A stretch of DNA of 36,593 bases, taken from positions 1-36,593 of the forward strand of contig CANOUP010000019.1 of assembly GCA_947570625.1 (NCBI GenBank), given 5' to 3'. Positions 8,357 through 16,106 of this stretch are shown here, one piece after another (position 1 is the stretch's first letter; each line of letters starts with the position of its first letter). Made by a program: the position numbers and the translations under genes. The stretch is from an uncultured Clostridia bacterium. GTDB lineage: Bacteria > Bacillota > Clostridia > Christensenellales > Borkfalkiaceae. The notes beneath the pieces were generated by a model. That model did not search any database. It saw only the letters and a program-made list of their open reading frames with translations, and was not told where the DNA came from.

Positions 8357-8881
8357 CTAATCACATAAATTTTCATAAATAACCGAGTATAAATCGGCGG
8401 CTTTTTCTTCCCACTTTTTGTAAATGGCCTTAGCGGTTTTTTTGTCCGGTACGACAAATTTCAAGTCAAGCGAAGGTTGTACGGGTGCAAGAATTTTCAA
8501 AGCTACGGTGTAAGTGCCGTCCATATTCTGATAATAGTCAGATCGGCATTCCTGACGGTTTCTGTATCTTTGGCTGTTCTTTTTTACAAATTGGGAAATT
8601 TCTTCTCTGACGCTTTTGGGAATATTGATGTAAAAGTTTGCAAGCGATTCCCTTCCGTCTGGGGTAATGGTGTAAAGCGTATCTTCGTCTTCGTTGACAA
8701 TACAGATAAAATTATCGTCCAAAAGCTTGTGAATTATATTGACGCAGTCCATATAACCCATCCAAGCGTTTGACGAAGAACACATATCGACAATGGTTCT
8801 TTCCGATAATGCGCTTTCCATCTTGTCAAAGACGAAAAGTATTATTAATTTGTTTATCGAAGTTTCGCCTGTATTCAACAT
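8357..8881 (-). CDS. DUF4364 family winged-helix-like protein
   Basis: A 174-aa soluble protein matching the Clostridia DUF4364 family. The N-terminal half looks like a winged helix (SINKLIILFVFDKMESALSE ... LYTITPDGRESL) with the PadR/MarR-type TITPDGRE wing. The C-terminal half is a beta-rich domain. It is probably a DNA-binding regulator, but no target is known. Its 5' leader is only ~23 bases and lacks a Shine-Dalgarno site. It is first in an operon with the TSCPD gene. Confidence 0.8.
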   Translation of the reverse strand: MLNTGETSINKLIILFVFDKMESALSERTIVDMCSSSNAWMGYMDCVNIIHKLLDDNFICIVNEDEDTLYTITPDGRESLANFYINIPKSVREEISQFVKKNSQRYRNRQECRSDYYQNMDGTYTVALKILAPVQPSLDLKFVVPDKKTAKAIYKKWEEKAADLYSVIYENLCD

Positions 8882-8910
8882 AATAATCTAAAAATACAAA
8901 AGTTTTATTC

Positions 8911-8939
8911 ATTATACAAAATATTTCGCATAAAATCAA
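8911..8939 (-). promoter_or_regulatory. Promoter of the DUF4364-TSCPD operon
   Basis: On the minus strand: TTGATT, 17-bp spacer, TATAAT. It is divergent from the promoter at 8960-8988. Confidence 0.8.
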
Positions 8940-8959
8940 GATATTTGCCCTCAAAATAA

Positions 8960-8988
8960 TTTAATTTTAAATTAATCTGTGTTATAAT
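8960..8988 (+). promoter_or_regulatory. Promoter of the 9017 gene
   Basis: A perfect -10 TATAAT with a weak -35 TTTAAT at 17 bases. The predicted start near 8995 precedes the likely ATG at 9017. Confidence 0.5.
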
Positions 8989-9016
8989 CATATTGATAAT
9001 AATTTTGCGGTGGAAT

Positions 9017-9766
9017 ATGTTAAGTACAAAAGAACAAGTTTTAATGTTTCTCGAAAAATGCGGAGAGCTTAAAAAATGCAAATTTATAATGGCTACGACA
9101 AAAATAAAAGACATTTTAAAATGCATTGTCAACAGTCCCGAACTTTACAGATTATTCGATGCTGTAACAAAGGATTTCAATTATCCCGAACAAAAGGCTA
9201 GGTGTCTGCTGTCGTCCGACGACGGGATAATAAAGAGAAATTATGTCGTTCTGCCTCGTACGGTAGGACACAGGCTTGCGTTTATTTTTTGTCTGTTTGT
9301 TGAATTTGACAGGGATACATTCAATTTCAACGATTTTTTGCAGTACTATTTCAGAGAGGACGGCAGTTATTTTGCAAGCTATCAAGCTTTTTGTAAATTA
9401 ATTGTTTCGGCGCTTGAAGATTTAATTAGGCAAATTTATAAAGAACAGCTGTCGGCGCCCGACAAAGCAAAAACCTTAAGCGAGGTTCGTCGCGGGAACA
9501 CGGACGTTTCCGGGCTGTTCAATTCGATTAATATCGCAATAGAAGCCGAAAAACAGTTTATCTATAACAGCAACATAGCCAAGGACGAAAAAACCAACGG
9601 ATACAAGCTTTTGAATACTCTTTTAACCGCAGTCAAAAGCGGTGACGAAGAATTGATTGATGCGCTGATTTGCGGGTACAATTATTTCATTTTATATAAT
9701 AAATGCGTCAGCGACGGTGTTGCACCGCTTATCGAGTCGCTTGTCGAATTTGAGCAGGCGTTATGA
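9017..9766 (+). CDS. Hypothetical protein, helical, unrecognised
   Basis: A protein of 249 aa from the ATG at 9017. That codon is chosen over the ATG at 8993 because it follows a GGTGG site and because 8993 lies inside the predicted transcription start. No known motif is seen. It is mostly alpha-helical, soluble, and has scattered cysteines (FLEKCGELKKCKF near the N-terminus). The middle (FNFNDFLQYYFREDGSYFAS) and a later segment (SDGVAPLIESLVEFEQAL) give no family match. The stop overlaps the NUDIX start by four bases (ATGA), so it is translationally coupled to that gene. A role near nucleotide-sugar or ADP-ribose turnover is only suggested by context. Confidence 0.75.
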   Translation: MLSTKEQVLMFLEKCGELKKCKFIMATTKIKDILKCIVNSPELYRLFDAVTKDFNYPEQKARCLLSSDDGIIKRNYVVLPRTVGHRLAFIFCLFVEFDRDTFNFNDFLQYYFREDGSYFASYQAFCKLIVSALEDLIRQIYKEQLSAPDKAKTLSEVRRGNTDVSGLFNSINIAIEAEKQFIYNSNIAKDEKTNGYKLLNTLLTAVKSGDEELIDALICGYNYFILYNKCVSDGVAPLIESLVEFEQAL

Positions 9767-10290
9767 ATTTCGAGGAAAAGCTGTTAAAATCAAAAACTTT
9801 ATATGACGGTAAAATTTTGAAATTAAACGTTGACGAAGTAAGTCTTCCCGACGGGAGCTTGTCCGTTCGCGAATACGTCAGACACAGCGGAGGTGCGGGG
9901 GTTCTGTTGGTTAAAGATGAAAGCGTGCTCTTGGTTAAACAGTTTCGCTATGTTTACGGCAAAGAGATATACGAAATTCCCGCGGGTAAAGTGAATCGGG
10001 GGGAAGACGGGCGCGAAACGGCGTCACGCGAGCTTGAAGAGGAAACGGGCTATAGGGCAGAGCTTGTACACTATTTCGACTTATATCCTTCGCCCGGATA
10101 TACCGACGAAATAATTAGAATTTACAGAGCGGTCAGCTGTGAGTTTGTCGGTCAGAAACTTGACGAGGGTGAATTTTTGAAATGCGAATTTATTCCGTTG
10201 AATAAGGTTAAGGAAATGATAGACGACGGAACAATCTGCGATGCGAAGACTGTTTCCGCCGTTTACAGGTATCTTTCTGAAAAAGCATAA
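9763..10290 (+). CDS. NUDIX hydrolase, ADP-ribose pyrophosphatase-like
   Basis: Hydrolyses a nucleoside-diphosphate-linked compound, most likely ADP-ribose, in the cytosol. At 175 aa it is the usual size for the NudF group. The NUDIX box is complete, starting GKVNRGEDGRETASRE and ending LEEETGY. The ADP-ribose-type proline/tyrosine element downstream (DLYPSPGYTDE) supports the substrate assignment. It is cotranscribed with the upstream hypothetical gene through a four-base overlap and closes its operon at the terminator at 10295. Substrate choice remains an inference from family pattern. Confidence 0.88.
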   Translation: MNFEEKLLKSKTLYDGKILKLNVDEVSLPDGSLSVREYVRHSGGAGVLLVKDESVLLVKQFRYVYGKEIYEIPAGKVNRGEDGRETASRELEEETGYRAELVHYFDLYPSPGYTDEIIRIYRAVSCEFVGQKLDEGEFLKCEFIPLNKVKEMIDDGTICDAKTVSAVYRYLSEKA

Positions 10291-10294
10291 AGTT

Positions 10295-10322
10295 AAAGGG
10301 GTTGCATTTAAGCAACCCCTTT
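10295..10322. terminator. Terminator after NUDIX gene
   Basis: AAAGGGGTTGC/GCAACCCCTTT with a 6-base loop, then a T-run. The converging small Cys-rich gene ends just beyond it. Confidence 0.88.
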
Positions 10323-10334
10323 TTTTCAGCAAAC

Positions 10335-10550
10335 TCAGTTGCAACCGCAACCGCAGTTACCGTTGCCGCATAACAAATTCGAGAGCGTGCCGTTTTTCCA
10401 CATGCTGTACAGCAAAGCTATAAGTATGGGGGTACAGCTTCCGCTGAGTACGCCGTCAATGCCGTTACCGCTGCAGCTTGCGGCAAGAAGTAAAAGAATT
10501 AAAATCCAAAGGCAGCTGTTAGTGCCGCCGCACGACGAAAAAATGTTCAT
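10335..10550 (-). CDS. Small cysteine-rich membrane protein
   Basis: 71 residues with a hydrophobic helix (CLWILILLLLAASC) and cysteines at both ends: FSSCGGTNSC near the start and LLCGNGNCGCGCN at the end. This is the style of the small chorion-class high-cysteine proteins of Clostridia, whose role is unknown; some related small proteins are associated with spores. It has a perfect AGGAGG ribosome site six bases before the ATG, which argues that it is a real gene. Its leader (10571-10607) can fold with a 7-bp stem, CTGCATG/CATGCAG. Confidence 0.75.
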   Translation of the reverse strand: MNIFSSCGGTNSCLWILILLLLAASCSGNGIDGVLSGSCTPILIALLYSMWKNGTLSNLLCGNGNCGCGCN

Positions 10551-10678
10551 ATATTTCCTCCTGTGAATTCAGCTGCATGCGCTATGTAATATTGGTTTTG
10601 CCCATGCAGTTTTCCGTTTTATAGGTATATTAAATAATATTAAATACGCCGTAAAAATGTTACTGTGCTTTGAAATGC

Positions 10679-10769
10679 TTGCATAAAATAAGAGGTAATG
10701 TTATAATGTTTAAAAATCACAAAAATACTTTCGGCAGATATTTTCAATCTGACCGTATATGAGTATAAT
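10679..10769 (+). promoter_or_regulatory. Tandem promoters of the panT-coaX-hom operon
   Basis: Upstream promoter: TTGCAT, 17 bases, TATAAT (10679-10707). A second -10 TATAAT is at 10764-10769 with a poorer -35 (TTTTCA, 10741). The leader before 10818 holds only a small CCCT/AGGG hairpin; no riboswitch was recognised. Confidence 0.6.
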
Positions 10770-10817
10770 ATTTTTATTTGCGGATACCCTGTAAAGGGAT
10801 TCGACGGAGGTTTTTTT

Positions 10818-11501
10818 ATGGAAAAGAAAGTCAAAGATTTCTTTTCGGCAAGAAACATTGCTTATCTTGCTGTTTTGTCGGCGCTGGTTATTGTCCTGCA
10901 ACTTTGGGGCAGTGCAATCCAGATAGGTTTGGCGGGACTGAATTTAAGTTTCGTACTGATACCTATAACTCTCGGAGCAATTATTTTAGGTCCGTTTGCG
11001 GGGTTGATACTGGGATTTATTTTCGGATTCGTCGTCTTGATGACGGGTGTAACGGGAACTAATTTCTTCACCGCTTACGTACTGAACGACAGTCCGTTCT
11101 TCACTGTTATTACTGTCTTATTAAAGGGAATGATTGCAGGTTTTACGGCGGGAGTATTATTCAGGCTTGTAAGTAAAAAGAATAAGTATGCCGCTGTCTT
11201 TATTGCTTCTGCGGTTGTGCCGTTGCTGAACACGGGTATATTTATACTCGGCGCATTGTGTATGAGCGGGTCGCTTAATTCATTTGTTGCTTCTTATATG
11301 CCCGATTTTGTCGGACGCAACATAATGTATATAATTATAGTCGGATTTGTAACGGTTAACTTTTTTATCGAGTTTGCTATAAACCTTATCTGTGCGCCTG
11401 CATTGAATATCGTAAACAACGCAGTTGAAAAACAGTTTGTAAAAAAATATAAAAAGCACAAACTTACAAATAACAGTCAACCTGAAAAAGAAGAAATTTA
11501 A
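10818..11501 (+). CDS. ECF transporter S component, probably pantothenate
   Basis: 227-aa integral membrane protein with about six hydrophobic segments and the start-region pattern ARNIAYLAVLSALVIVLQ typical of ECF substrate-binding S components. The S component binds a vitamin and docks with a shared EcfAA'T module, which is not encoded in this window. The next gene, two bases downstream, is coaX (pantothenate kinase), so pantothenate is the best substrate guess and the protein may be PanT. The C-terminus is a charged tail (KKYKKHKLTNNSQPEKEEI). The start has GGAGG eight bases upstream. The substrate assignment rests on context only. Confidence 0.85.
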   Translation: MEKKVKDFFSARNIAYLAVLSALVIVLQLWGSAIQIGLAGLNLSFVLIPITLGAIILGPFAGLILGFIFGFVVLMTGVTGTNFFTAYVLNDSPFFTVITVLLKGMIAGFTAGVLFRLVSKKNKYAAVFIASAVVPLLNTGIFILGALCMSGSLNSFVASYMPDFVGRNIMYIIIVGFVTVNFFIEFAINLICAPALNIVNNAVEKQFVKKYKKHKLTNNSQPEKEEI

Positions 11502-11503
11502 CT

Positions 11504-12277
11504 ATGATAATTTGTATGGACGTAGGCAATACGAATATTAAGTATGCGCTTTTCGAAAAAGATAGGCTTATCCTGAGTTTTCGCGTTGCGACAGAACATA
11601 AAAAGACTTCCGACGAATACGGCGGTCAGCTTGTAAGTATACTACTTAATAACGGGATAAAAAAAGACGATATTGTCGGAGGTATAATTTCTTCCGTCGT
11701 TCCGCAACTGGATTTTACGCTTGAAAGAATGTGCGTTATATATCTGAAATTCAAACCGCTGATGCTTGTTCCGGGTCTGAAAACAGGATTGAATTTAAAG
11801 GTTGACAATGCAAAAGAAGTCGGGGCGGACAGAGTGGTCAATAACGTTTCCGCGGTTAAAAAGTACGGCGCCCCGCTGATTATCATAGACTTCGGTACGG
11901 CCACCACGTTTAACGTTATAAACGCTAAGAGTGAATTTATAGGCGGGGTAATAGCTCCCGGAATCAAAGGATCGCTTGACAGTCTTGTAAACGGTACGGC
12001 AAAATTGCCCCGCGTGGAGATTGAGCGTCCGCAAAGCATAATAGGCAAGAACACTGTTACGAATATGCAGGCGGGCATTTTTTACGGATTTGCCGGTTTG
12101 GTAGAATATATTGTAAAGAAAATAAAGCGTGAACTCAAATCTGAAAACATAACCACTGTTGCAACCGGCGGGTTTTCCGAAATTATTGCAAAAGAGATTA
12201 CCTGTATCGATTATGTCGATAAACTGTTAACGTTGGAAGGGCTCAGATATTTATACGAACTTAATACGGAGGCGTAA
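11504..12277 (+). CDS. coaX: Type III pantothenate kinase
   Basis: Phosphorylates pantothenate, the first step of coenzyme A synthesis, in the cytosol. The 257-aa length is typical. Diagnostic motifs of the CoaX/ASKHA fold are present: an N-terminal phosphate loop DVGNTNIKYALFEKD, the pantothenate-site element KEVGADRVVN, and the second phosphate loop DFGTATTFNVI. It follows the putative pantothenate transporter by two bases and abuts hom with no gap, so the operon joins vitamin uptake, activation and amino-acid synthesis. coaE, the last step of the CoA pathway, is at 33269 in this window. Confidence 0.95.
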   Translation: MIICMDVGNTNIKYALFEKDRLILSFRVATEHKKTSDEYGGQLVSILLNNGIKKDDIVGGIISSVVPQLDFTLERMCVIYLKFKPLMLVPGLKTGLNLKVDNAKEVGADRVVNNVSAVKKYGAPLIIIDFGTATTFNVINAKSEFIGGVIAPGIKGSLDSLVNGTAKLPRVEIERPQSIIGKNTVTNMQAGIFYGFAGLVEYIVKKIKRELKSENITTVATGGFSEIIAKEITCIDYVDKLLTLEGLRYLYELNTEA

Positions 12278-13564
12278 ATGAAAAACATCGGTATCGCAAT
12301 TCTCGGGCTGGGAGTAGTCGGCGGGGGGACATATAAAATTCTCACCGAACACAGGGAATTTTATAAAAAAGTACACGGGCTTGATATTGCCGTTGAAAGC
12401 GTGCTCGAAATCAATAAAGAGCGCGCGCTTTCTCTCGGAATTAAGGAAAATACTGTCGCGGATAATATCGCCGAAATTTGCTCTAATCCCGAAGTCGATA
12501 TTGTTGTTGAAGCTATGGGCGGGGTGGAACCTGCTAAATCTTACGTTCTTGCCGCGCTTAACGCGGGAAAATCAGTTGTGACTTCGAATAAAGAGTTGTT
12601 TTGCAAATACAGTCACGAGCTTGAAAAGTCGGCAAAGAAAAATAATTGCGGACTGTTTTACGAAGCCAGTTGCGGCGGAGGTATCCCCGTAATCAGAAGC
12701 CTTCTCGATAATCTTCAAGGCAATAAAATACTCTCGCTGACTGGTATAATTAACGGCACGACAAATTATATACTTACGAAAATGAATAACGAAGGCGCTT
12801 CTTATTCCCATGCGCTTAACGAGGCTAAAAAGCTCGGATATGCGGAAGCTGATTCCACCGCAGACGTCGAAGGGTATGACGCGGTTTATAAGCTTTCGAT
12901 TTTAGCAAGTCTTTCTTTTCATACTAAAGTTCCGTATACCGAAATTTTCCGCGAAGGCATTACGAATATCGATACAGTAGATATAAGTTACGGTAAAAAG
13001 TTGGGGTATGCGTTAAAGCTTCTCGCTATCGGTAAGAATACAGATAGCGGTATAGAAGTAAGGGTACACCCTGCGTTCATTTCTAGCGCGCATCCTCTCG
13101 CAAGTGTAAACGACAGTTATAACGCCGTTTATATAACAGGCGACTGTGTAGAAGACGTTATGCTTTACGGCAGAGGCGCAGGCGCTTCTCCTACAGGCAG
13201 TGCAATAGTAGGCGATATTATTTACTGCGCGTCGCACGATAAATTCAATTATTCGACTTTCGATAATAACGAGTGTCCTGACCCCGCAACAAAATTTATC
13301 AAAAATTTTGAAAGTGCTTACTATCTCAGGCTTAATGCCGTGGACAAGGCGGGTGTTCTTTCGAAAGTGACCTCAACTTTGAGCAAACATAACATAAGCG
13401 TTGCGCAGGTTATCCAGGACAACGAAAACAAGCGCGACAAGACGGTAAGCATTATCTTGACTACGCATGTAACGAAGGAGAAGAATATAGGCAAAGCCGT
13501 TGCCGAAATTAATTCTGCGGAGGGCTTAGCCGACGTTGTCACGGTGTTAAGGGTAGTCGATTGA
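12278..13564 (+). CDS. hom: Homoserine dehydrogenase
   Basis: Reduces aspartate semialdehyde to homoserine, the branch point to threonine and methionine. 428 aa, full length. The N-terminal dinucleotide loop is GLGVVGGGTYKIL. The central NGTTNYILTKM motif and the following EAKKLGYAEADSTADVEGYD carry the substrate and catalytic residues of the family. A C-terminal ACT domain (~348-428, YYLRLNAVDKAGVLSKV) suggests feedback control by threonine. The start directly follows the coaX stop, and the stop overlaps the next gene's TTG start by four bases. AGGCG lies upstream. Confidence 0.96.
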   Translation: MKNIGIAILGLGVVGGGTYKILTEHREFYKKVHGLDIAVESVLEINKERALSLGIKENTVADNIAEICSNPEVDIVVEAMGGVEPAKSYVLAALNAGKSVVTSNKELFCKYSHELEKSAKKNNCGLFYEASCGGGIPVIRSLLDNLQGNKILSLTGIINGTTNYILTKMNNEGASYSHALNEAKKLGYAEADSTADVEGYDAVYKLSILASLSFHTKVPYTEIFREGITNIDTVDISYGKKLGYALKLLAIGKNTDSGIEVRVHPAFISSAHPLASVNDSYNAVYITGDCVEDVMLYGRGAGASPTGSAIVGDIIYCASHDKFNYSTFDNNECPDPATKFIKNFESAYYLRLNAVDKAGVLSKVTSTLSKHNISVAQVIQDNENKRDKTVSIILTTHVTKEKNIGKAVAEINSAEGLADVVTVLRVVD

Positions 13565-14418
13565 AAGTTGTGATTGTCGTAAACGCTTATATCAGAAGCG
13601 TTTCGCATATTTCACAGGCTGAACGAATTGCTTTTGAATTGAGAAAAGCGGGAGCGGACTGCGAAATAGTTAAAAATATTAATCTTGCTAAAATTATCAA
13701 GGGTAAAGCGGAGAATAAACAATTCGACAAATGCGTATTTCTCGACAAGGATAAGGCATCTGCGCGGTTGCTTGAAAAGAGCGGTAAAAACGTCATTAAC
13801 AGCGCCTATTCCGTTGAAGTGTGCGACGATAAAATGCTGACGCACATTGCGCTTTGCGATTGCGGTATTAATATGCCCGATACATATTATGCCCCGCTTT
13901 GTTACTATGCCGACGCAGAAATCGGTGACGGTTTTATCGGCGAAATCGGTGCAGGTTTAGGGTTTCCGTTGGTCGCAAAAATGTGTTACGGTTCTCTCGG
14001 AGCCGGCGTTTATCTGATAAAAGATTCTGACGGATTAAAACGCTTTGAAGAAAAGCACAAATTACAGCCTCATTTTTTCCAGAAATTTGTGGGAAAGGGC
14101 GGAGAGGATATCCGTGTTATTGTAATCGGCGGTAAGTACGTCTGCGCAATGAAGAGGACCAATCCCGATGATTTCAGGTCAAATATCGGGCTTGGCGGGC
14201 ACGGCGAAAATTTTGAAGCGGATAACGCTTTGATTAATCTATGCGAAAGAGTTGCCAAAATTCTTAAACTCGATTATTGCGGAATAGATATTTTAACCGA
14301 CGACGAAGGCAACAGATATGTTTGCGAAGTCAATTCAAACGCTTTTTTTGCGGAGGCTGAAAAGGTTTGCAAAGTAAATATTGCAAAAAAATTTGCAGAT
14401 ATGGTTATTGCAAAGTAA
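13561..14418 (+). CDS. RimK/LysX-like ATP-grasp ligase
   Basis: ATP-grasp carboxylate-amine ligase of about 285 aa. The ATP-binding lid and core are visible: GFPLVAKMCYGSLGAGVYLI (phosphate lid and lysine), FVGKGGEDIRVIVIGGKYVC, and the metal-ligand segment CGIDILTDDEGNRYVCEVNS. This pattern is found in RimK (glutamate ligase to ribosomal S6), LysX and MptN-type enzymes. The natural substrate is not predictable. Translation starts at TTG inside the hom stop (TTGA overlap), meaning tight coupling. In this operon it might modify a peptide or a metabolite derived from homoserine or CoA intermediates, but that is speculation. Confidence 0.85.
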   Translation: MKVVIVVNAYIRSVSHISQAERIAFELRKAGADCEIVKNINLAKIIKGKAENKQFDKCVFLDKDKASARLLEKSGKNVINSAYSVEVCDDKMLTHIALCDCGINMPDTYYAPLCYYADAEIGDGFIGEIGAGLGFPLVAKMCYGSLGAGVYLIKDSDGLKRFEEKHKLQPHFFQKFVGKGGEDIRVIVIGGKYVCAMKRTNPDDFRSNIGLGGHGENFEADNALINLCERVAKILKLDYCGIDILTDDEGNRYVCEVNSNAFFAEAEKVCKVNIAKKFADMVIAK

Positions 14419-14424
14419 AAACGC

Positions 14425-14453
14425 TTGATTTTTTTTATTAAATTTTATATTAT
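14425..14453 (+). promoter_or_regulatory. Promoter of tRNA-Ser(GGA)
   Basis: TTGATT, 17-bp spacer, TATTAT, ending 33 bases before the tRNA. Confidence 0.6.
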
Positions 14454-14486
14454 ATTATTGCTCGGTCGAAAGTATCGGGCGGTGTT

Positions 14487-14575
14487 GCAGAGATGGCTGA
14501 GCGGTTTAAGGCGCACGATTGGAAATCGTGTGTACCCAAAAGGTACCGGAGGTTCAAATCCTCTTCTCTGCGCCA
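14487..14575 (+). tRNA. tRNA-Ser(GGA)
   Basis: 89-nt class II tRNA with encoded CCA. Acceptor GCAGAGA/TCTCTGC. The anticodon stem CACGA/TCGTG frames loop TTGGAAA, anticodon GGA, reading UCC and UCU. The extra arm (TGTACCCAAAAGGTACC) is the size expected of tRNA-Ser. Confidence 0.95.
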
Positions 14576-14596
14576 AAACAAAATTTACGGAATTTG

Positions 14597-14626
14597 CAAT
14601 ACCCGGCAGGAAACTGTCGGGTATTG
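14597..14626 (+). terminator. Terminator of tRNA-Ser(GGA)
   Basis: A 13-bp stem with one G-T pair (CAATACCCGGCAG/CTGTCGGGTATTG), a GAAA tetraloop, then CTCTATTTTTA. The stem lies 21 bases past the tRNA. Confidence 0.85.
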
Positions 14627-14709
14627 CTCTATTTTTATTGACAAACAATAATACATATGATAAAATAACAATTGTTATTAATAACTAATGTTATTTATGA
14701 GGTTTGATT

Positions 14710-15285
14710 ATGCCTGCAAAAAAGCAGATAACAAAGGCGATAATATCAGAAAAGTCCTTTGATTATGTTAGGAGAAAGGGGATTGACGCGCTTAATATGC
14801 GCGACGTTGCAAAGGAATGCAAATGTTCAACTCAGCCGATTTACCTTGCCTATAAAGGGATAGACGAGTTAAAACAGGATATTGCGCAAAGAGCATATGA
14901 AGAGTTCAATAATTGCCTTTTAAAAGAAATTAAATCGGGCAAATATCCCGAATACAAGGCCATTGGCATAGGCTATATTCGGTTTGCAATCGAGGAAAGA
15001 GAACTTTTCAAATATTTATTTATGCGTAACCGCTCCAAAGATAAGGGGGGGGTAGAACAGAATAGTTTTGACGGCGCGATAATGACTATAATGAAAAATT
15101 ACGGGCTTTACAAAGACGATGCGGTAACACTGCACGCCGAAATGTGGATATTTGTTCATGGTATAGCGACAATGATAGCAACGGATTATCTTGACTGGGA
15201 TTTTGAAACTATAAATAGAATGATTACGGATGCTTATAAAGGTCTGATAACAAATATAAATAAAGGAGATAAAAATGATAGTTGA
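14710..15285 (+). CDS. TetR/AcrR family regulator
   Basis: A 191-aa repressor-type protein with an N-terminal helix-turn-helix (INMRDVAKECKCSTQ-like; here LNMRDVAKECKCSTQPIYLA) and a C-terminal ligand-binding half (VHGIATMIATDYLDWDFET). The ATG at 14710 is preferred because GAGG lies seven bases upstream. It probably controls the adjacent ABC exporter, whose ATPase start overlaps its 3' end. The coding sequence holds an uninterrupted run of eight G (15045-15052), which is unusual in this AT-rich genome. The transporter it may control is broken, so the regulator may be on its way to decay. Confidence 0.85.
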   Translation: MPAKKQITKAIISEKSFDYVRRKGIDALNMRDVAKECKCSTQPIYLAYKGIDELKQDIAQRAYEEFNNCLLKEIKSGKYPEYKAIGIGYIRFAIEERELFKYLFMRNRSKDKGGVEQNSFDGAIMTIMKNYGLYKDDAVTLHAEMWIFVHGIATMIATDYLDWDFETINRMITDAYKGLITNINKGDKNDS

Positions 15286-15990
15286 AATTGAGAATTTAAA
15301 GAAATCGTTTAAAGACGTCAACGCTGTCGACGGTTTGACTTTCAGAGTAAAAGAAGGCGAACTGTTCTCTTTTCTGGGGGTAAACGGAGCGGGAAAGTCC
15401 ACGACAATACATCATAAGCGGAATTTTAAGCAAAGACAGCGGTAAAGTTAATATCTGCGGTTACGATTTAGACAAAAATATCGATGCAGTGAAAAGTGAA
15501 ATCGGTATTGTGTTTCAAAATTCCATACTCGACAAAAAGCTTTCCGCTTACGAAAATTTAAAGTACCGCGCAAATTTATACGGTATTTTCGGCGCAGAAT
15601 TCAAAACAAGACTCAATGAAATAACAGAGCTTTTGGATTTGGGGGCAATATTAAAACGACCTGTATACAAACTGTCGGGCGGGCAGACAAGAAGAATAGA
15701 TATTGCAAGAGCGTTGATACATAAACCTAAGCTTCTTATACTGGACGAACCGACGACGGGATTAGACCCACAGACCAGAATAACGGTTTGGAACGTAATT
15801 GACATATTGCGGAAAGAGAACGGATTGACGGTATTTCTTACTACGCACTATATGGAGGAAGCAGGCGAGTCCGATTACGTTGTAATCATCGATTCGGGCA
15901 AAATCGCCGCGGAAGGAACTCCGCATAATCTTAAAAACCTTTATGCGAGCGATTTTATTAAATTCTATAATAGCATAGAAAGTGGCTATA
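15275..15990 (+). pseudogene. ABC exporter ATPase, frameshifted and 3' truncated
   Basis: DrrA-type ATP-binding subunit. The start ATG at 15275 has AAAGGAG upstream and overlaps the TetR 3' end. Frame 1 encodes the N-terminus and Walker A (NGAGKSTT), but at about 15408-15412 two bases are missing, and the rest continues in another frame: Q-loop FQNSILDKKLS, signature LSGGQTRR, Walker B LLILDEPTTGLD and H-loop FLTTHYMEEA. After about 15970 (FIKFYN) the sequence no longer looks like the family and reads into the inserted element. About 80 residues of the usual C-terminal tail are lost. It is therefore a broken gene, or the frameshift is a sequencing error. Confidence 0.85.
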
Positions 15991-16025
15991 TTCTAGGCTT
16001 TTTTCGAAAATTTAATAGTAATTAG

Positions 16026-16099
16026 TAGCGGTTACGAGTGGTTAATCGGAGTAAAAAGCAGCATATTTCTGCATTATTCCTATACTGCCGTAGCCGCTA
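16026..16099. repeat. Inverted repeat next to integrase 3' end
   Basis: TAGCGGTTACG (16026-16036) can pair with CGTAGCCGCTA (16089-16099) over 11 bp with one G-T pair; a run of nine T follows on the plus strand. It may be a terminator or part of the left attachment site. Confidence 0.4.
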
Positions 16100-16106
16100 T
16101 TTTTTT

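Noticed and set aside
14425-14688. Frame across tRNA-Ser and its terminator
   Set aside because: It translates the tRNA and hairpin; no ribosome site, and the tRNA fully explains the sequence.
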